This document shows, piece by piece, positions 1 through 10,385 of a DNA stretch of 64,000 bases. The notes below the pieces were generated by a model, which was not told the DNA's origin, did not search any database, and saw only the letters and a list, made by a program, of their open reading frames with translations. The first letter of the stretch is position 1; every line of letters starts with the position of its first letter. The translations under genes and the position numbers were made by a program. Origin of the DNA: Citrus sinensis (Eukaryota; Streptophyta; Magnoliopsida; Sapindales; Rutaceae). The stretch spans positions 48,773,501-48,837,500 of the forward strand of contig NC_068558.1 of assembly GCF_022201045.2 (NCBI RefSeq). Reading direction: 5' to 3'.

Positions 1-509
1 TAAACTTTAATCTTGTAAATTAAAGTATTTTTGTAACTTAACTTATATCATCATAGCTTTAGAAGCATAGCAATTGCAATCCTTCTTACTTGTTATTTAT
101 TTATTTACCGTTGACGTTATGAAAAACTAAAGCAATTAATTTGAAAAGTAAAGAGAAAGATGAAAATAAATGCATAGATTTATTTTTAATATAATTAAAC
201 GCTATTAATTAAAATGATTACAATGAGAATAGATATGTATAAAAGTTAAAAGCTCAAGTATACATACAATCAAACTCAAAAGATTGCATGAAGTAATGAA
301 GATGAAAAAAAAAAGGACTTAGATTATGGACTCAAAATGTTGAAAATGATGAAGGGTTGCAATAAAAAAATTCTTAGTATTATGTGGTAAATTGATATTT
401 GTTAAAATAGTAAGGGGTCAACCATAATTTGCCTTATTGATATTATTGTTATTTTCAACAAGTAATTTATTATTAGTAAAAAAAAAGAACCTGAAACATG
501 TACTGGTAG
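1..509. other. AT-rich non-coding flank of satellite
   Basis: Very A-rich sequence with scattered short A runs and no open frame of note. I see no gene, RNA or element end here. It runs into the tandem array that follows. Confidence 0.5.
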
Positions 510-2660
510 TGTTGGAATATAATAAAAATAATAGGAACATAAAACCATTATTAGAGTTTAACAAGAGTTGAGGAGCATAACTTAAAAGTTTGAAGAACTT
601 AACAAAAATATGATAAAGTTTAATAATAAGTCGAGAACTAGAAAATAAACTTGAAATATCTAAGTAAAATGTTAGAAATCAATAAAAAGAGTTGGAATAC
701 AGAACCAAAAAGTTGTGGGAACAAGAGTAGAAGAAGTTAACCTAAAAGTTGAAATAACTTATCATGAATTTGATAAATTCAAACACGAAATAGGGATCTG
801 AAAAGTAAATTTGACATATTTACCCAAAATTTGAAATTCAATGAAAAGAGTAGAAATATTGAACAAAAAAGTTGTGAAAAGATAAGTTGGAATAACTTAG
901 CGATAACTAGATAAAGTCTAACAGGATATAGAGATATAAAAAATAAACTTGAAATGTTAACCTAAAAATTTGAAATTTAATAAGAAGAGTGGAAATATAG
1001 AACAAATAACTGGTGGAAAAATGAATTGAAACAACTTACCAAGAATTTGATAAATTTTAATGGAAAGTGGGGATCTAAAAATTAAACTTGAAATTTCCAA
1101 ACAAAAAGTGGGAATTCAATAAAAAGAGTAGGAATATAAAACCAAAAAGTGGTGGAAAAAAGAGTTGAAGAGGTTAACCTAAAATTTGGAAAGAGTTACC
1201 AAGAATATGATAAATCCAACAATAATTAGGGATCAAAAAATAAACTTGAAACATTCACGAAAAATACTTAAATTAAATGAAAAGAGTAGAAATATAGAAC
1301 AAAAAAAATGGTGAAAACAAGAGTTGAGGAGCATAACTTAAAAGTTCGAAGAACTTAAGAAAAATATGATAAAGTTTAACAATAAGTTGAGATCTATAAA
1401 ATGAACTTGAAATATTTAACCAAAATATTAGAAATTAATTAAAAGAATTGGAATACAAATACAAAAAGTAGTGGGAACAAGAGTGGAAGAAGTTACCCAA
1501 AAGTTGAAATAACTTAACAAAGATTTGATAAATTCTAACGCAAAGTAGGGATCTAAAAAGTAAATTTGACATATTTACCCAAAATTTGAAATTCAATAAA
1601 AAGAGCAGAAATATTGAACCACAAAGTGCTGGAAAAATAAGTTGGAACAACTTAACGATAACTAGATAAAGTCTAACAGGATATAGAGATATAAAAAATA
1701 AACTTGAAAAATCAACCTAAAAATTTGGAATTCAATAAGAAGAGTGGAAATATAGAACGAATAACCGGTGGAAAAATAAATTGAAACAACTTACTAAGAA
1801 TTTGATAAATTTTAATTGAAAGTGGGAATTTAGAAATTTAACTTGAAATTTCCAAATAAAATGTTGGAATTCAATAAAAAGAGTAGGAATATAAAACCAA
1901 AAAGTGGTGGAAAAAAGAGTTGAAGAGGTTAACCTAAAATTCGGAAAGAGTTACCAAGAATATGATAAATCCAACAATAATTAGGGATCAAAAAATAAAC
2001 TTGAAACATTCACGAAAAATACTTAAATTCAATGAAAAGAGTAGAAATATAAAACAAAAAAAATGGTGGAAACAAGAGTTGGGGAGCATAACCTAAAAGT
2101 TCGAAGAACTTAACAAGAATATGATAAAGTTTAACAATAAGTTGAGATCTATAAAATGAACTTGAAATATTTAACCAAAATATTAGAAATCAATTAAAAG
2201 AATTGGAATAAAGAACCAAAAAGTAGTGGAAACAAGAGTAGAAGAAGTTAACCCAAAAGTTGAAATAACTTAACAAGAATTTGATAAATTTTAACAGAAA
2301 ATAGAGATCTAAAAATTGAACTTGAAATTTCTAAACAAAATGTTGGAATTTAATAAAACGAGTAGGAATATAGAACAAAAAAGTGGTGGAAAAATAAATC
2401 GAAATAATTTACCAAAAACTAGATAAAGTTTAACAAATTGTAGAGATATGAAAATAAACTTGAAATATCTATCAAAAAATATGGAAGTTGATGAAAAGAG
2501 TGGAAATATAGAACCAAAAGCTAGTGGGAAAATGAGTTGAAACAACTTACAAAAATTTAGATAAATCATTACTAGAAATAGGAATTTGAAAAGTAAACTT
2601 GAAATATGCATTATAAATATTGGAATGTGACAAAATAAGTAGGAATGTAACCATTTTGTG
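510..2660. repeat. Satellite-like tandem array with ~755-bp higher-order unit
   Basis: Diverged monomers of about 140-160 bp follow one another in the same orientation. Each carries variants of the same blocks: gagttgaag-like, aacttaacaagaat, gataaattttaac, aaacttgaaat, then rtrgaaatatagaac and a gtggtggaaa-like end. Five monomer types form a higher-order unit. The type-1 mark gagttg(a/g)ggagcataac occurs at 565, 1321 and 2076, so the period is 756 and 755 bp. Approximate starts of types 2 to 5 in the first unit are 721, 881, 1021 and 1161. The third unit breaks down after about 2290, where type-2 and type-4 monomers seem fused, and the array ends near 2660. Organisation is seen directly; identity as a named satellite is unknown. 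Confidence 0.8.
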
Positions 2661-3736
2661 ATATGTTTATATTTTTTGTACTATTTTTAAATTTTAAATT
2701 ATTACAATCTTTTTCCTTATTTAATTAAAATTTTACTCTTTTTTTTCCAAATTTTTTCATAATTTTTTCACATTAAAAACAAATAAAAATATAATTTTCA
2801 TTATATTATCCGGTTAAAAACCGGTTGTACCGGTTGCATGCATGTGCTGTATGAGATACAGCGCTGCATGGTAGGTTGACTCTATAATTAAATAACACTT
2901 CAAATTCTAAAATTAATTTTTCATCTCCTTTAATAATTTTTTTTCAATAGGATCTCATTTAATAATCTTTTTGTTGAAAAGAGAGGACCCCGTGAGTGGA
3001 CTTCGCACATTTGTCTGCCACAAAACAAACTCTCTGCCTGTACTACTTTCATCATCCTTCCCTCTTTTCTTCTGCTTTTACCTATTTACCCTCGACTCAT
3101 TTTTTTTGCCTAATTTCTCTTCAGTCCTGGCAAGTCCGACTAATGTGGATCACGAAGTGAGTTTAGTGAGAGGATTTAAAATAAAATTTGGAAGTTTCTT
3201 TTTATAAAAGCTTGTAAACTTGGTTCAATTCATTAAAATAAAAATTTAAAAATTACATGTAAAAATCTTATCAAGAAAATGCTGAAAATTCATTTTTTTT
3301 AAAAATAAGTAAATTAATTTAAATTCAAAAAATAATTCTAAAATTATGGTTAATATACAAAATTAAATATGAAAAAAAAAACCCTAATATCTTTCAAATT
3401 GGCATGTAAATATTTTAATAATGGTAAGGTTATTTTTATTTAAAATTTTGAAGACTTGTGTTATACGTACATACTTTGAGTAAAAAAAAAAAATATAGAT
3501 CACAACCCTATAATTAATTTCTTTTTAATAATAACTAACGGCAAATCCGATTAATTTAGGACAAAATCAAAGGGAAAGATTTGTTAACAAGCTACTTAAA
3601 TTATTGACATTATAGTTTGAAGTTAGAAGGCCAATTTTGTAATTACAGTTTTAATTCCCGAAAACTTTGGTCTTTTAAAGTTGCGTCCGTGAACGGCAGC
3701 TTTTGCACGGTATCTATAAAATTCAACCGTCTCCGT

Positions 3737-3738
<2 letters not shown>
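2661..3738. other. Intergenic, AT-rich; upstream region of receptor kinase gene
   Basis: No convincing coding sequence. Short open frames here are chance. The stretch near 2805-2870 holds repeated ccggtt words and a small inverted repeat, meaning unknown. The kinase promoter is presumably in the last few hundred bases, but I could not fix a TATA box with confidence. Confidence 0.4.

Positions 3739-3774
<36 letters not shown>
3739..3774. repeat. (CT)n microsatellite
   Basis: A nearly pure CT dinucleotide run lies about 180-260 bp upstream of the candidate start codons of the receptor kinase, so probably in its 5' leader or core promoter. CT/GA tracts in plant leaders are common and can bind GAGA-type (BPC) factors; any role here is inference. 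Confidence 0.85.
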
Positions 3775-3778
<4 letters not shown>

Positions 3779-3949
3779 ATGCAGAATCAAGTATTGACTA
3801 CTGCATACAAAAGTGAGTGAGTGCTTTCATCATCACACATCCTAAGATTCCATGTCACTTTGCGGGAAAAAATTTCACTTTCTTGCTAACCAAACAAGAA
3901 ACTGAATGCCTTTTTCTTCGAATAAAAAAAAAATCTGAAAAAAAATTGA

Positions 3950-6634
3950 ATGAAATTAATGTCACGACGCACCTCCATATCATCACCTTCTTCTTCTTTC
4001 ATGTCCGCGACATTTCTTGTTCTCTTTCTTCTTCTTATTACAGCCGTTCTTGTTACCCGAGTTGAATCAAAAGTTCAAATTAATCCAAGTTTTGAACTTG
4101 CTGTTTCGAAAAAGGAGGCAGCAGCAGCTGAACTGAGAAGAAGCAACACGAGATTGGAGGAAAAGGGCAGAGTTATTATCAAAGGAAACTCAACAATTAT
4201 AAGCCAAAATCAGACATTCAGGCTGGGGTTCTTTGCAACAAATGGGGAGTCCAGCTGGTACCTGGGGATTTGGTACGCTTCAATTCCTACGCCTACTTAT
4301 GTTTGGGTTGCTAATCGTGAAAAATCTGTCGCTGATGTAACACAATCCACATTACTAATCACTGAAAAGGGTAAACTAGCTATTAAAGATTCACAAAACT
4401 CCATCATTTGGCAAAGTACAAACACTGAGAAAGCAACTGATATGTATCTTTTAGAGACTGGTAATTTAGTTTTGCTATCATCAGCGGGTTCACTTGTGTG
4501 GCAAAGCTTTGATCACCCAACCGACACGTGGCTTCCTGGTATGAATATCTCAGTTGGTGGATCTATAACTTCTTGGAAAAGTTTATTTGATCCATCTCCT
4601 GGTTTTTACTCACTCAGGCTGAGTCCGACAGGGTATAATCAGATTGAGCTTGTGTATAACGGTACTATTGTCTATTGGTCTACTGGGAACTGGACTGGTA
4701 ATGCATTTGTTAATGTTCCTGAAATGACGATCCCTTATATATACAAGTTCCATTTCTTGAATCCGTATACGTCCAAGGCATCGTTTGGGTACACTGAAAA
4801 GCCCCTGGATAACGGGCAAAAGCCACCATTGTCAAGGTTTCACGTCGATCCAAGTGGGCAGCTTAAGCAATATACTTGGTCGCAGCAGACTGACTATTGG
4901 AACATGTTTTGGTCACAGCCTGAGGATATTTGTAGAGTTCATGGCCTATGTGGTAATTTTGGTTTTTGTAAGAGCTCTTTGTTAAGGCCTTGTATGTGTT
5001 TTGATGGGTTTAGGCCTGTTGATTGTTATGGTTGGAATTCTGGTGATTACTCTGGTGGGTGCAGCCGTGAAAGTAAGGTTTTGTGTGATCAGAGTGACTG
5101 GTTTGAGGAGGTTGGTGTTGTGGAGTTTATTGGAGCCGTTACCGAGTCATTTTCAGCTGGTAGGAGCATTTGTGAGAGGTCTTGTTTAGCTAATTGCTCT
5201 TGCATTGGGTTGTACCATGATGTGAGGACTAATTTGTGCAAGAATTTATATGGGGAACTCTTAAATTTGAGGAATTTGACCTCCGATAGCACGAATGAAG
5301 ACATTTTGTATGTTAGGGCACCAAGGGGAGGAACAGAGAGGAAAAATATATCAACATTAATGGTTTTGGTTGCTGGCATTGTTGGTTCGATTGCAGCTTT
5401 GGTATTAGCAGCAGTGATGCTAATGATTTTGCGTAAGAAAAGAAAGAAGAGGAAGGATGTGGATGAAGAGGATGTTTTTCCAGTGCTGAATTTGAAGGTT
5501 TTTTCTTACAAAGAACTTCATACAGTGACAAGGGGTTTCTCAGAGAAACTTGGGCACGGTGGATTTGGGGCAGTTTTTCAAGGAGAGTTATCAGATTCCA
5601 CTCTTGTTGCAGTAAAACGCCTTGAAAGGCCCGGCAGTGGAGAGAGAGAATTCAGGGCAGAAGTATGCACAATTGGGAACATTCAACATGTCAATCTGGT
5701 GAGACTTAGAGGTTTTTGCTCAGAAAATTCTCACAGACTTTTGGTCTATGATTATATGCCTAATGGTGCTTTGAGTCTGTATTTACGCAAAGATGGTCTT
5801 AATCTCAACTGGGATGTCAGATTTCGGATAGCTGTTGGTACAGCTAGGGGCATTGCATACTTACATGAGGAATGCAGAGATTGCATTATCCATTGTGATA
5901 TCAAACCAGAAAACATTCTTTTGGATAGTGATTACACGGCCAAGGTATCAGATTTTGGACTAGCCAAGCTGATTGGTCGAGACTTTAGTCGAGTGTTGGC
6001 CACAATGAGGGGCACATGGGGCTATGTAGCCCCAGAATGGATATCCGGATTGGCAATTACCACAAAGGCTGACGTGTATAGCTATGGAATGACATTGTTA
6101 GAGTTAATTGGTGGCCGCAGAAATGTGGAAGCACCAGCTTCTGGACGCAATGCAAATATCGGTGGTGGAGGTGAGCATGGGGACAAGTGGTTTTTTCCTC
6201 CATGGGCAGCACGACAAATAATTGAGGGCAATGTGGCGGCAGTCGTGGATGATAGGCTTGGTGGTGCATATAAGGTTGAGGAGGCAGAGCGAGTTGCGTT
6301 GGTGGCAATTTGGTGCATTCAAGATAATGAGGAAATGAGGCCAACAATGGGAACGGTTGTGAAGATGTTGGAGGGAGTATTGGAGGTGACAGCACCTCCA
6401 CCACCTAGACTGATTCAAGCACTTGTTTCTGGGGAGTCTTATCATGGGGTTAGGAAGGATTCCAGCAATGGTGTAGGCACTGGTGGTGACGGTTCTGGTG
6501 ATATTGGAGAATCAAGGGGTGGTTCACACTCATCTTTTGGTAATGTCTCTTCCCCAATGAATGAGAATGCGAATGTTTCGATTGAAAAGTTTGCTGAAGA
6601 GACGGAGAAAGATAATTCCAGCTCAAGTCAGTAG
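3950..6634 (+). CDS. G-type lectin S-receptor-like Ser/Thr protein kinase (SD2-2/RLK4-like)
   Basis: Plasma-membrane receptor kinase of the S-domain family, intronless, 894 aa from the first ATG. In order: signal peptide, B-lectin domain (about 50-170, with GIWYASIPTPTYVWVANRE), S-locus glycoprotein region (about 215-320), EGF/PAN-like cysteine region (about 325-440, CRVHGLCGNFGFC and CLANCSC), one membrane span (about 466-493) followed by RKKRKKRK, kinase domain (about 527-800) and a Ser/Gly-rich tail. The kinase shows GHGGFG, AVK (Lys556), HCDIKPEN (Asp650), DFG (Asp668) and GTWGYVAPEW, so it should be active. HCD in place of HRD makes it a non-RD kinase, a class often tied to immune signalling. 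In-frame ATGs lie at 3950, 3959 and 4001. The one at 4001 puts the hydrophobic signal (MSATFLVLFLLL) right at the N-terminus and is my preferred start. The ligand is unknown. Confidence 0.93.
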   Translation: MKLMSRRTSISSPSSSFMSATFLVLFLLLITAVLVTRVESKVQINPSFELAVSKKEAAAAELRRSNTRLEEKGRVIIKGNSTIISQNQTFRLGFFATNGESSWYLGIWYASIPTPTYVWVANREKSVADVTQSTLLITEKGKLAIKDSQNSIIWQSTNTEKATDMYLLETGNLVLLSSAGSLVWQSFDHPTDTWLPGMNISVGGSITSWKSLFDPSPGFYSLRLSPTGYNQIELVYNGTIVYWSTGNWTGNAFVNVPEMTIPYIYKFHFLNPYTSKASFGYTEKPLDNGQKPPLSRFHVDPSGQLKQYTWSQQTDYWNMFWSQPEDICRVHGLCGNFGFCKSSLLRPCMCFDGFRPVDCYGWNSGDYSGGCSRESKVLCDQSDWFEEVGVVEFIGAVTESFSAGRSICERSCLANCSCIGLYHDVRTNLCKNLYGELLNLRNLTSDSTNEDILYVRAPRGGTERKNISTLMVLVAGIVGSIAALVLAAVMLMILRKKRKKRKDVDEEDVFPVLNLKVFSYKELHTVTRGFSEKLGHGGFGAVFQGELSDSTLVAVKRLERPGSGEREFRAEVCTIGNIQHVNLVRLRGFCSENSHRLLVYDYMPNGALSLYLRKDGLNLNWDVRFRIAVGTARGIAYLHEECRDCIIHCDIKPENILLDSDYTAKVSDFGLAKLIGRDFSRVLATMRGTWGYVAPEWISGLAITTKADVYSYGMTLLELIGGRRNVEAPASGRNANIGGGGEHGDKWFFPPWAARQIIEGNVAAVVDDRLGGAYKVEEAERVALVAIWCIQDNEEMRPTMGTVVKMLEGVLEVTAPPPPRLIQALVSGESYHGVRKDSSNGVGTGGDGSGDIGESRGGSHSSFGNVSSPMNENANVSIEKFAEETEKDNSSSSQ

Positions 6635-8057
6635 TGTTTTTTAGGATGTTTTTCCCCAGGTTGAAACTTCACTAGAAATAGATCTGTTGTAGATTATCAC
6701 GATGTAAACAGATTGACACTTATTTTGAAGTTTTACCTCTTTGGAACTTAAAATGGTTCCCAATTCTATGAGATTCAAAGGCTCAATCTTACGTGCATAT
6801 TAATTTATGAGTGTATATGTTATATCCCTTTTATCTTTTAATTCTAATTTAGACCTGTTAAGTTTTATAAGACAGATAATTATTTTGTGGGTATGTGCAT
6901 ACTAATTAAAATCAGAATCATAAAATAGTATAATCACTGATCGCGAATGGCCCACATGGGCAACATCAATCAAAGCACTTAAGGTCCACGGCTCCAAATT
7001 CATGTGTGAAGCTTAAGTTGTGGTAGTGATTGCACGCCCATTATTACATCGACTTTTTGTGAAGTATTTAGTATTCAATCAAGAAGGTCAGATTATCGAC
7101 ATTCAACTTTTTATTTAGTCGTTTAAGTTCATGATAGGGTTGGGATCGCGGACGCACTTCATAATCAAAATTTGACATTCCCCCATGATATGCCCCAGCC
7201 CCATCATCTCACCCACAAGCGCGTTCATGCTGCTGCTTCCTAACCTTTGTTCATCTAATCTTTTTCAACAACTCAATATAATGACAACCCATTGTCGGTC
7301 CATTTTATTTGAATTATAACGTGCTGTGATGTTAAATACATGCCATTTAACTAACCAATCCGTCTTTGGCCTTTATATTTCAGCCATCAATTAGGAATAA
7401 CAACGTCTGCGGTCCTTTTTAACTTTTTTATAACTTTCAAGTGAGGACAGAGTTTAGGGAGCGCAATAGGGTGGGTTCTTAATGGAGTTTATTCATTTTT
7501 GTTGATAGGTTCCTAATATTTATGAAAATAACAGAAATACCCTTTCGTGTTTAGCTACGTACTATCTTTCCAACATTGTGAGCCGAGGTTAACTTAGGTA
7601 GGGATCTACTTAATATAAATGGACTAACTCTATCCTCATTTGAGAAAATTTAAGGCATTATTTCTAACTTCTAAGGAAGCAGGCTTCGAAACTGATATCA
7701 TCAAATCACAATCTTGATATTTTCTTTTCTGAATCCCAAAGATAAACAACACGACAGTACGGTATTTGTAAATTGTGTAACACGAGACCCAGTCAACTTA
7801 CCGTCCCTCGGCCCGTTTCAAACAGATGTGTTTCAACGGACACCCTCAATCATAGCTAGACATATAAATGGCCAATTACTTCTTCCACACACAAAAACTT
7901 TTCATGTAGAAATAAAAGAAAAATAGACTTACTAAAAAGGAAAAAAAAAAATCTTGTTGATTCAATCTGTATTCTTAAAACTTCAAAGATCAAACGTTAA
8001 TTAAAAAAGGCTGCAATAAAACAACTGCAAAAAAGGTGCCATAAGAAAACTGCAAAA
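6635..8057. other. Intergenic between receptor kinase and MATE gene
   Basis: The first 150-200 bp are probably the kinase 3' UTR. The remainder holds no supported gene. The open frame near 7714-7926 is short and lacks family features. The region before 8057 should contain the MATE promoter or an upstream exon, which I could not identify. Confidence 0.4.
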
Positions 8058-8060
8058 ATT

Positions 8061-10385
8061 GCGACCCATTCAGAAACTGAGGCACTTACGGCAGGGGATG
8101 AACGTTCATCCTCTGCCCCAGAATCTCCAACATCAAAAAGCAAGCCAGTATTGATCGATGGCGTCTCCATTTTCGAGACTGCTGAATTGCATCATGCTCC
8201 CACCACATTAATTGAGTCCCGTGAAGAAGATTATCCTGCAATACAAAATTTCCGCGATGCAACGTACATATGCTGTGTTGAGTCTAGCAAGGTGTGGGGC
8301 ATTGCAGGTCCTATTGCCTTCAACATCTTGTGCAATTATGGGATTAATTCATTTACCAATATCTTTGTTGGTCATATTGGAGATATTGAGCTATCTGCAG
8401 TCGCAATTTCGCTCTCTGTAATCGCAAACTTCTCATTTGGCTTCTTGGTTAGCTTCCCTTCATCTTTTTTTAATCCTTTGAATACTTTCAATATCCGCCA
8501 GTTTCAGGCTCTTTTTCTTTCACATTTTTATCTACAGGTTTTGAAACAAGAAATTAAATAATGTATAAATTGGTAATGCACAAATTCCTCTTCAACGTGA
8601 TGGATGTCACAAAGATTTAAAGGATGTCTGCCGAGCAATTATTTAATATATGCTTACTATCTGAAAATGAGCCATTAATCCTGGCATGTTTGACAAAATT
8701 GCAGCTTGGCATGGCTAGTGCACTTGAGACTCTATGCGGACAGGCATTTGGAGCTGGGCAAGTAGAATTACTCGGCGTGTATATGCAACGCTCAATTTTA
8801 ATCCTCTTTGTTACCTGCATATTCTTGTTACCACTTTACATATTCGCAACGCCAATATTGAAGCTCCTTGGCCAGAGAGATGATATTGCAGAATTTGCTG
8901 GGACATTTGCTATCCAAGTGATTCCTCAAATGTTTTCACTAGCCTTTAATTTCCCATCACAAAAGTTCTTACAGGCTCAAAGTAAGGTTGGTGTTCTAGC
9001 TTGGATTGGTCTCGCAGCTTTTGTCGTACACATTGGGATGCTTTATTTCTTCATTCATATGCTCAATTGGGGTACGGCTGGTGCTGCCGCAGCTTATAAC
9101 ATCTCAGCTTTGGGAATATCTATTGGTCAGATGATTTATGTGGTTCGTTATTGCAAAGATGGCTGGAAGGGATTATCTTGGTTGGCCTTTAAGGATATAT
9201 GGGGCTTTGTCAGATTGTCTATAGCTTCAGCTATTATGCTTTGCTTGGAGATTTGGTATTTTATGACCATTATTGTTCTCACAGGACATCTTGAGGATCC
9301 GGTTATAGCGGTTGGTTCCCTTTCCATATGGTGAGAGCATTATTACTTTGTATAAGTGAAGCTTGAGGTTCAATTCTGACGATCTTGTAAGTTCAATTTT
9401 GTTTGATATTCCTGTTTCAGCATGAACATCAATGGCTGGGAAGGCATGTTATTTCTTGGAATCAATGCAGCTATTAGGTAACAAAGTTTTACTATTTCCT
9501 TCCGTGGGGATATTTCAGTATTGGTTATGGTCAATGAGGAAATAATGCTATCTCTGCTTGCTTCAGCGTACGAGTGTCTAATGAGCTAGGATCATCACAT
9601 CCCAGAGCTGCAAAATACTCGGTCATTATAACAACCACTCAGTCACTCTTTATAGGGATATTTTGTGCAATTGTTATCTTGGTAACGAAAGATGACTTTT
9701 CAATTATATTCACAGACAGTGAAGAGATGAGAAAAGCCGTGGCTGACTTAGCCTCCCTTCTTGGCATAACCATGTTGCTAAACAGTGTTCAGCCAGTCAT
9801 ATCTGGTGAGATTTTAACAGAAGAAAATGCGCAAAACTAATAGTGTCACAAGAAGGCAGCCATCCTGAAATAACTATTTTATGATCATTGCAGGAGTTGC
9901 TGTAGGAGGAGGTTGGCAAGCCTTGGTTGCTTATATAAACTTGTTCTGTTATTATGTTGTTGGCCTACCTTTTGGGTTTCTTCTTGGTTACAAGTTGAAG
10001 TTTGGAGTGCAGGTAAAGATTTTAATCCACTTATCCCCATTTCATCGCTTAGATTTGATCTCCAGTCTAGTAGTTTGCATTGCAAGAACAATGACATTTC
10101 ATTCTTGTCGCAGGGAATTTGGATTGGAATGATTTGTGGGACTTTACTGCAGACATTAATCCTTTTGTACATAGTTTATAAAACAAATTGGAACAAGGAG
10201 GTACGTACTAGCAGCATATTACTATTAGAATATTTATTATAAATTCATGGTCTTTCCTCTTATTATTTTTCAACTTTATTTTATTTTACCACGGAAATCA
10301 AATTTTCCAGGTTGAACAAGCATCCGAACGGATGCGGAAGTGGGGAGCTGGGCAAGACAGAAGATCTGACTCTGATACAACATAA
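8061..10385 (+). CDS. MATE (DETOXIFICATION-type) efflux transporter; start codon not found
   Basis: Multidrug and toxic compound extrusion carrier, a 12-span secondary transporter of plant vacuolar or plasma membranes moving secondary metabolites or cations against H+. Exons: about 8061-8447, 8705-9330, 9421-9477, 9567-9805, 9894-10012, 10114-10200, 10311-10385; all introns are GT-AG and the frame is continuous, giving about 529 aa. Family marks include WGIAGPIAFN, a span ending FSFGF joined to LGMASALETLCGQAFGAGQ, the RVSNELGSSHPRAAKYS loop and an ASERMRKW tail. Oddity: the reading frame is open upstream to a TAA near 8000 without any ATG, and exon 1 contains no Met. The codon before GCGACCCATTCA (8058-8060) is ATT where a start would be expected. 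Either the start was lost (pseudogene or non-AUG start) or it lies in an unseen upstream exon. The nearest family is DTX27-35-like, subgroup unsure. Confidence 0.85.

Noticed and set aside
1435-2611. Minus-strand open frames with repeated FQLIFP...GSIF peptides in the satellite
   Set aside because: They repeat with the monomer period and follow from the A-rich satellite read backwards; no start context or family features.
6057-6445. Several long antisense frames within the receptor kinase
   Set aside because: They lie opposite the conserved kinase domain and have the composition expected of a reversed coding strand.
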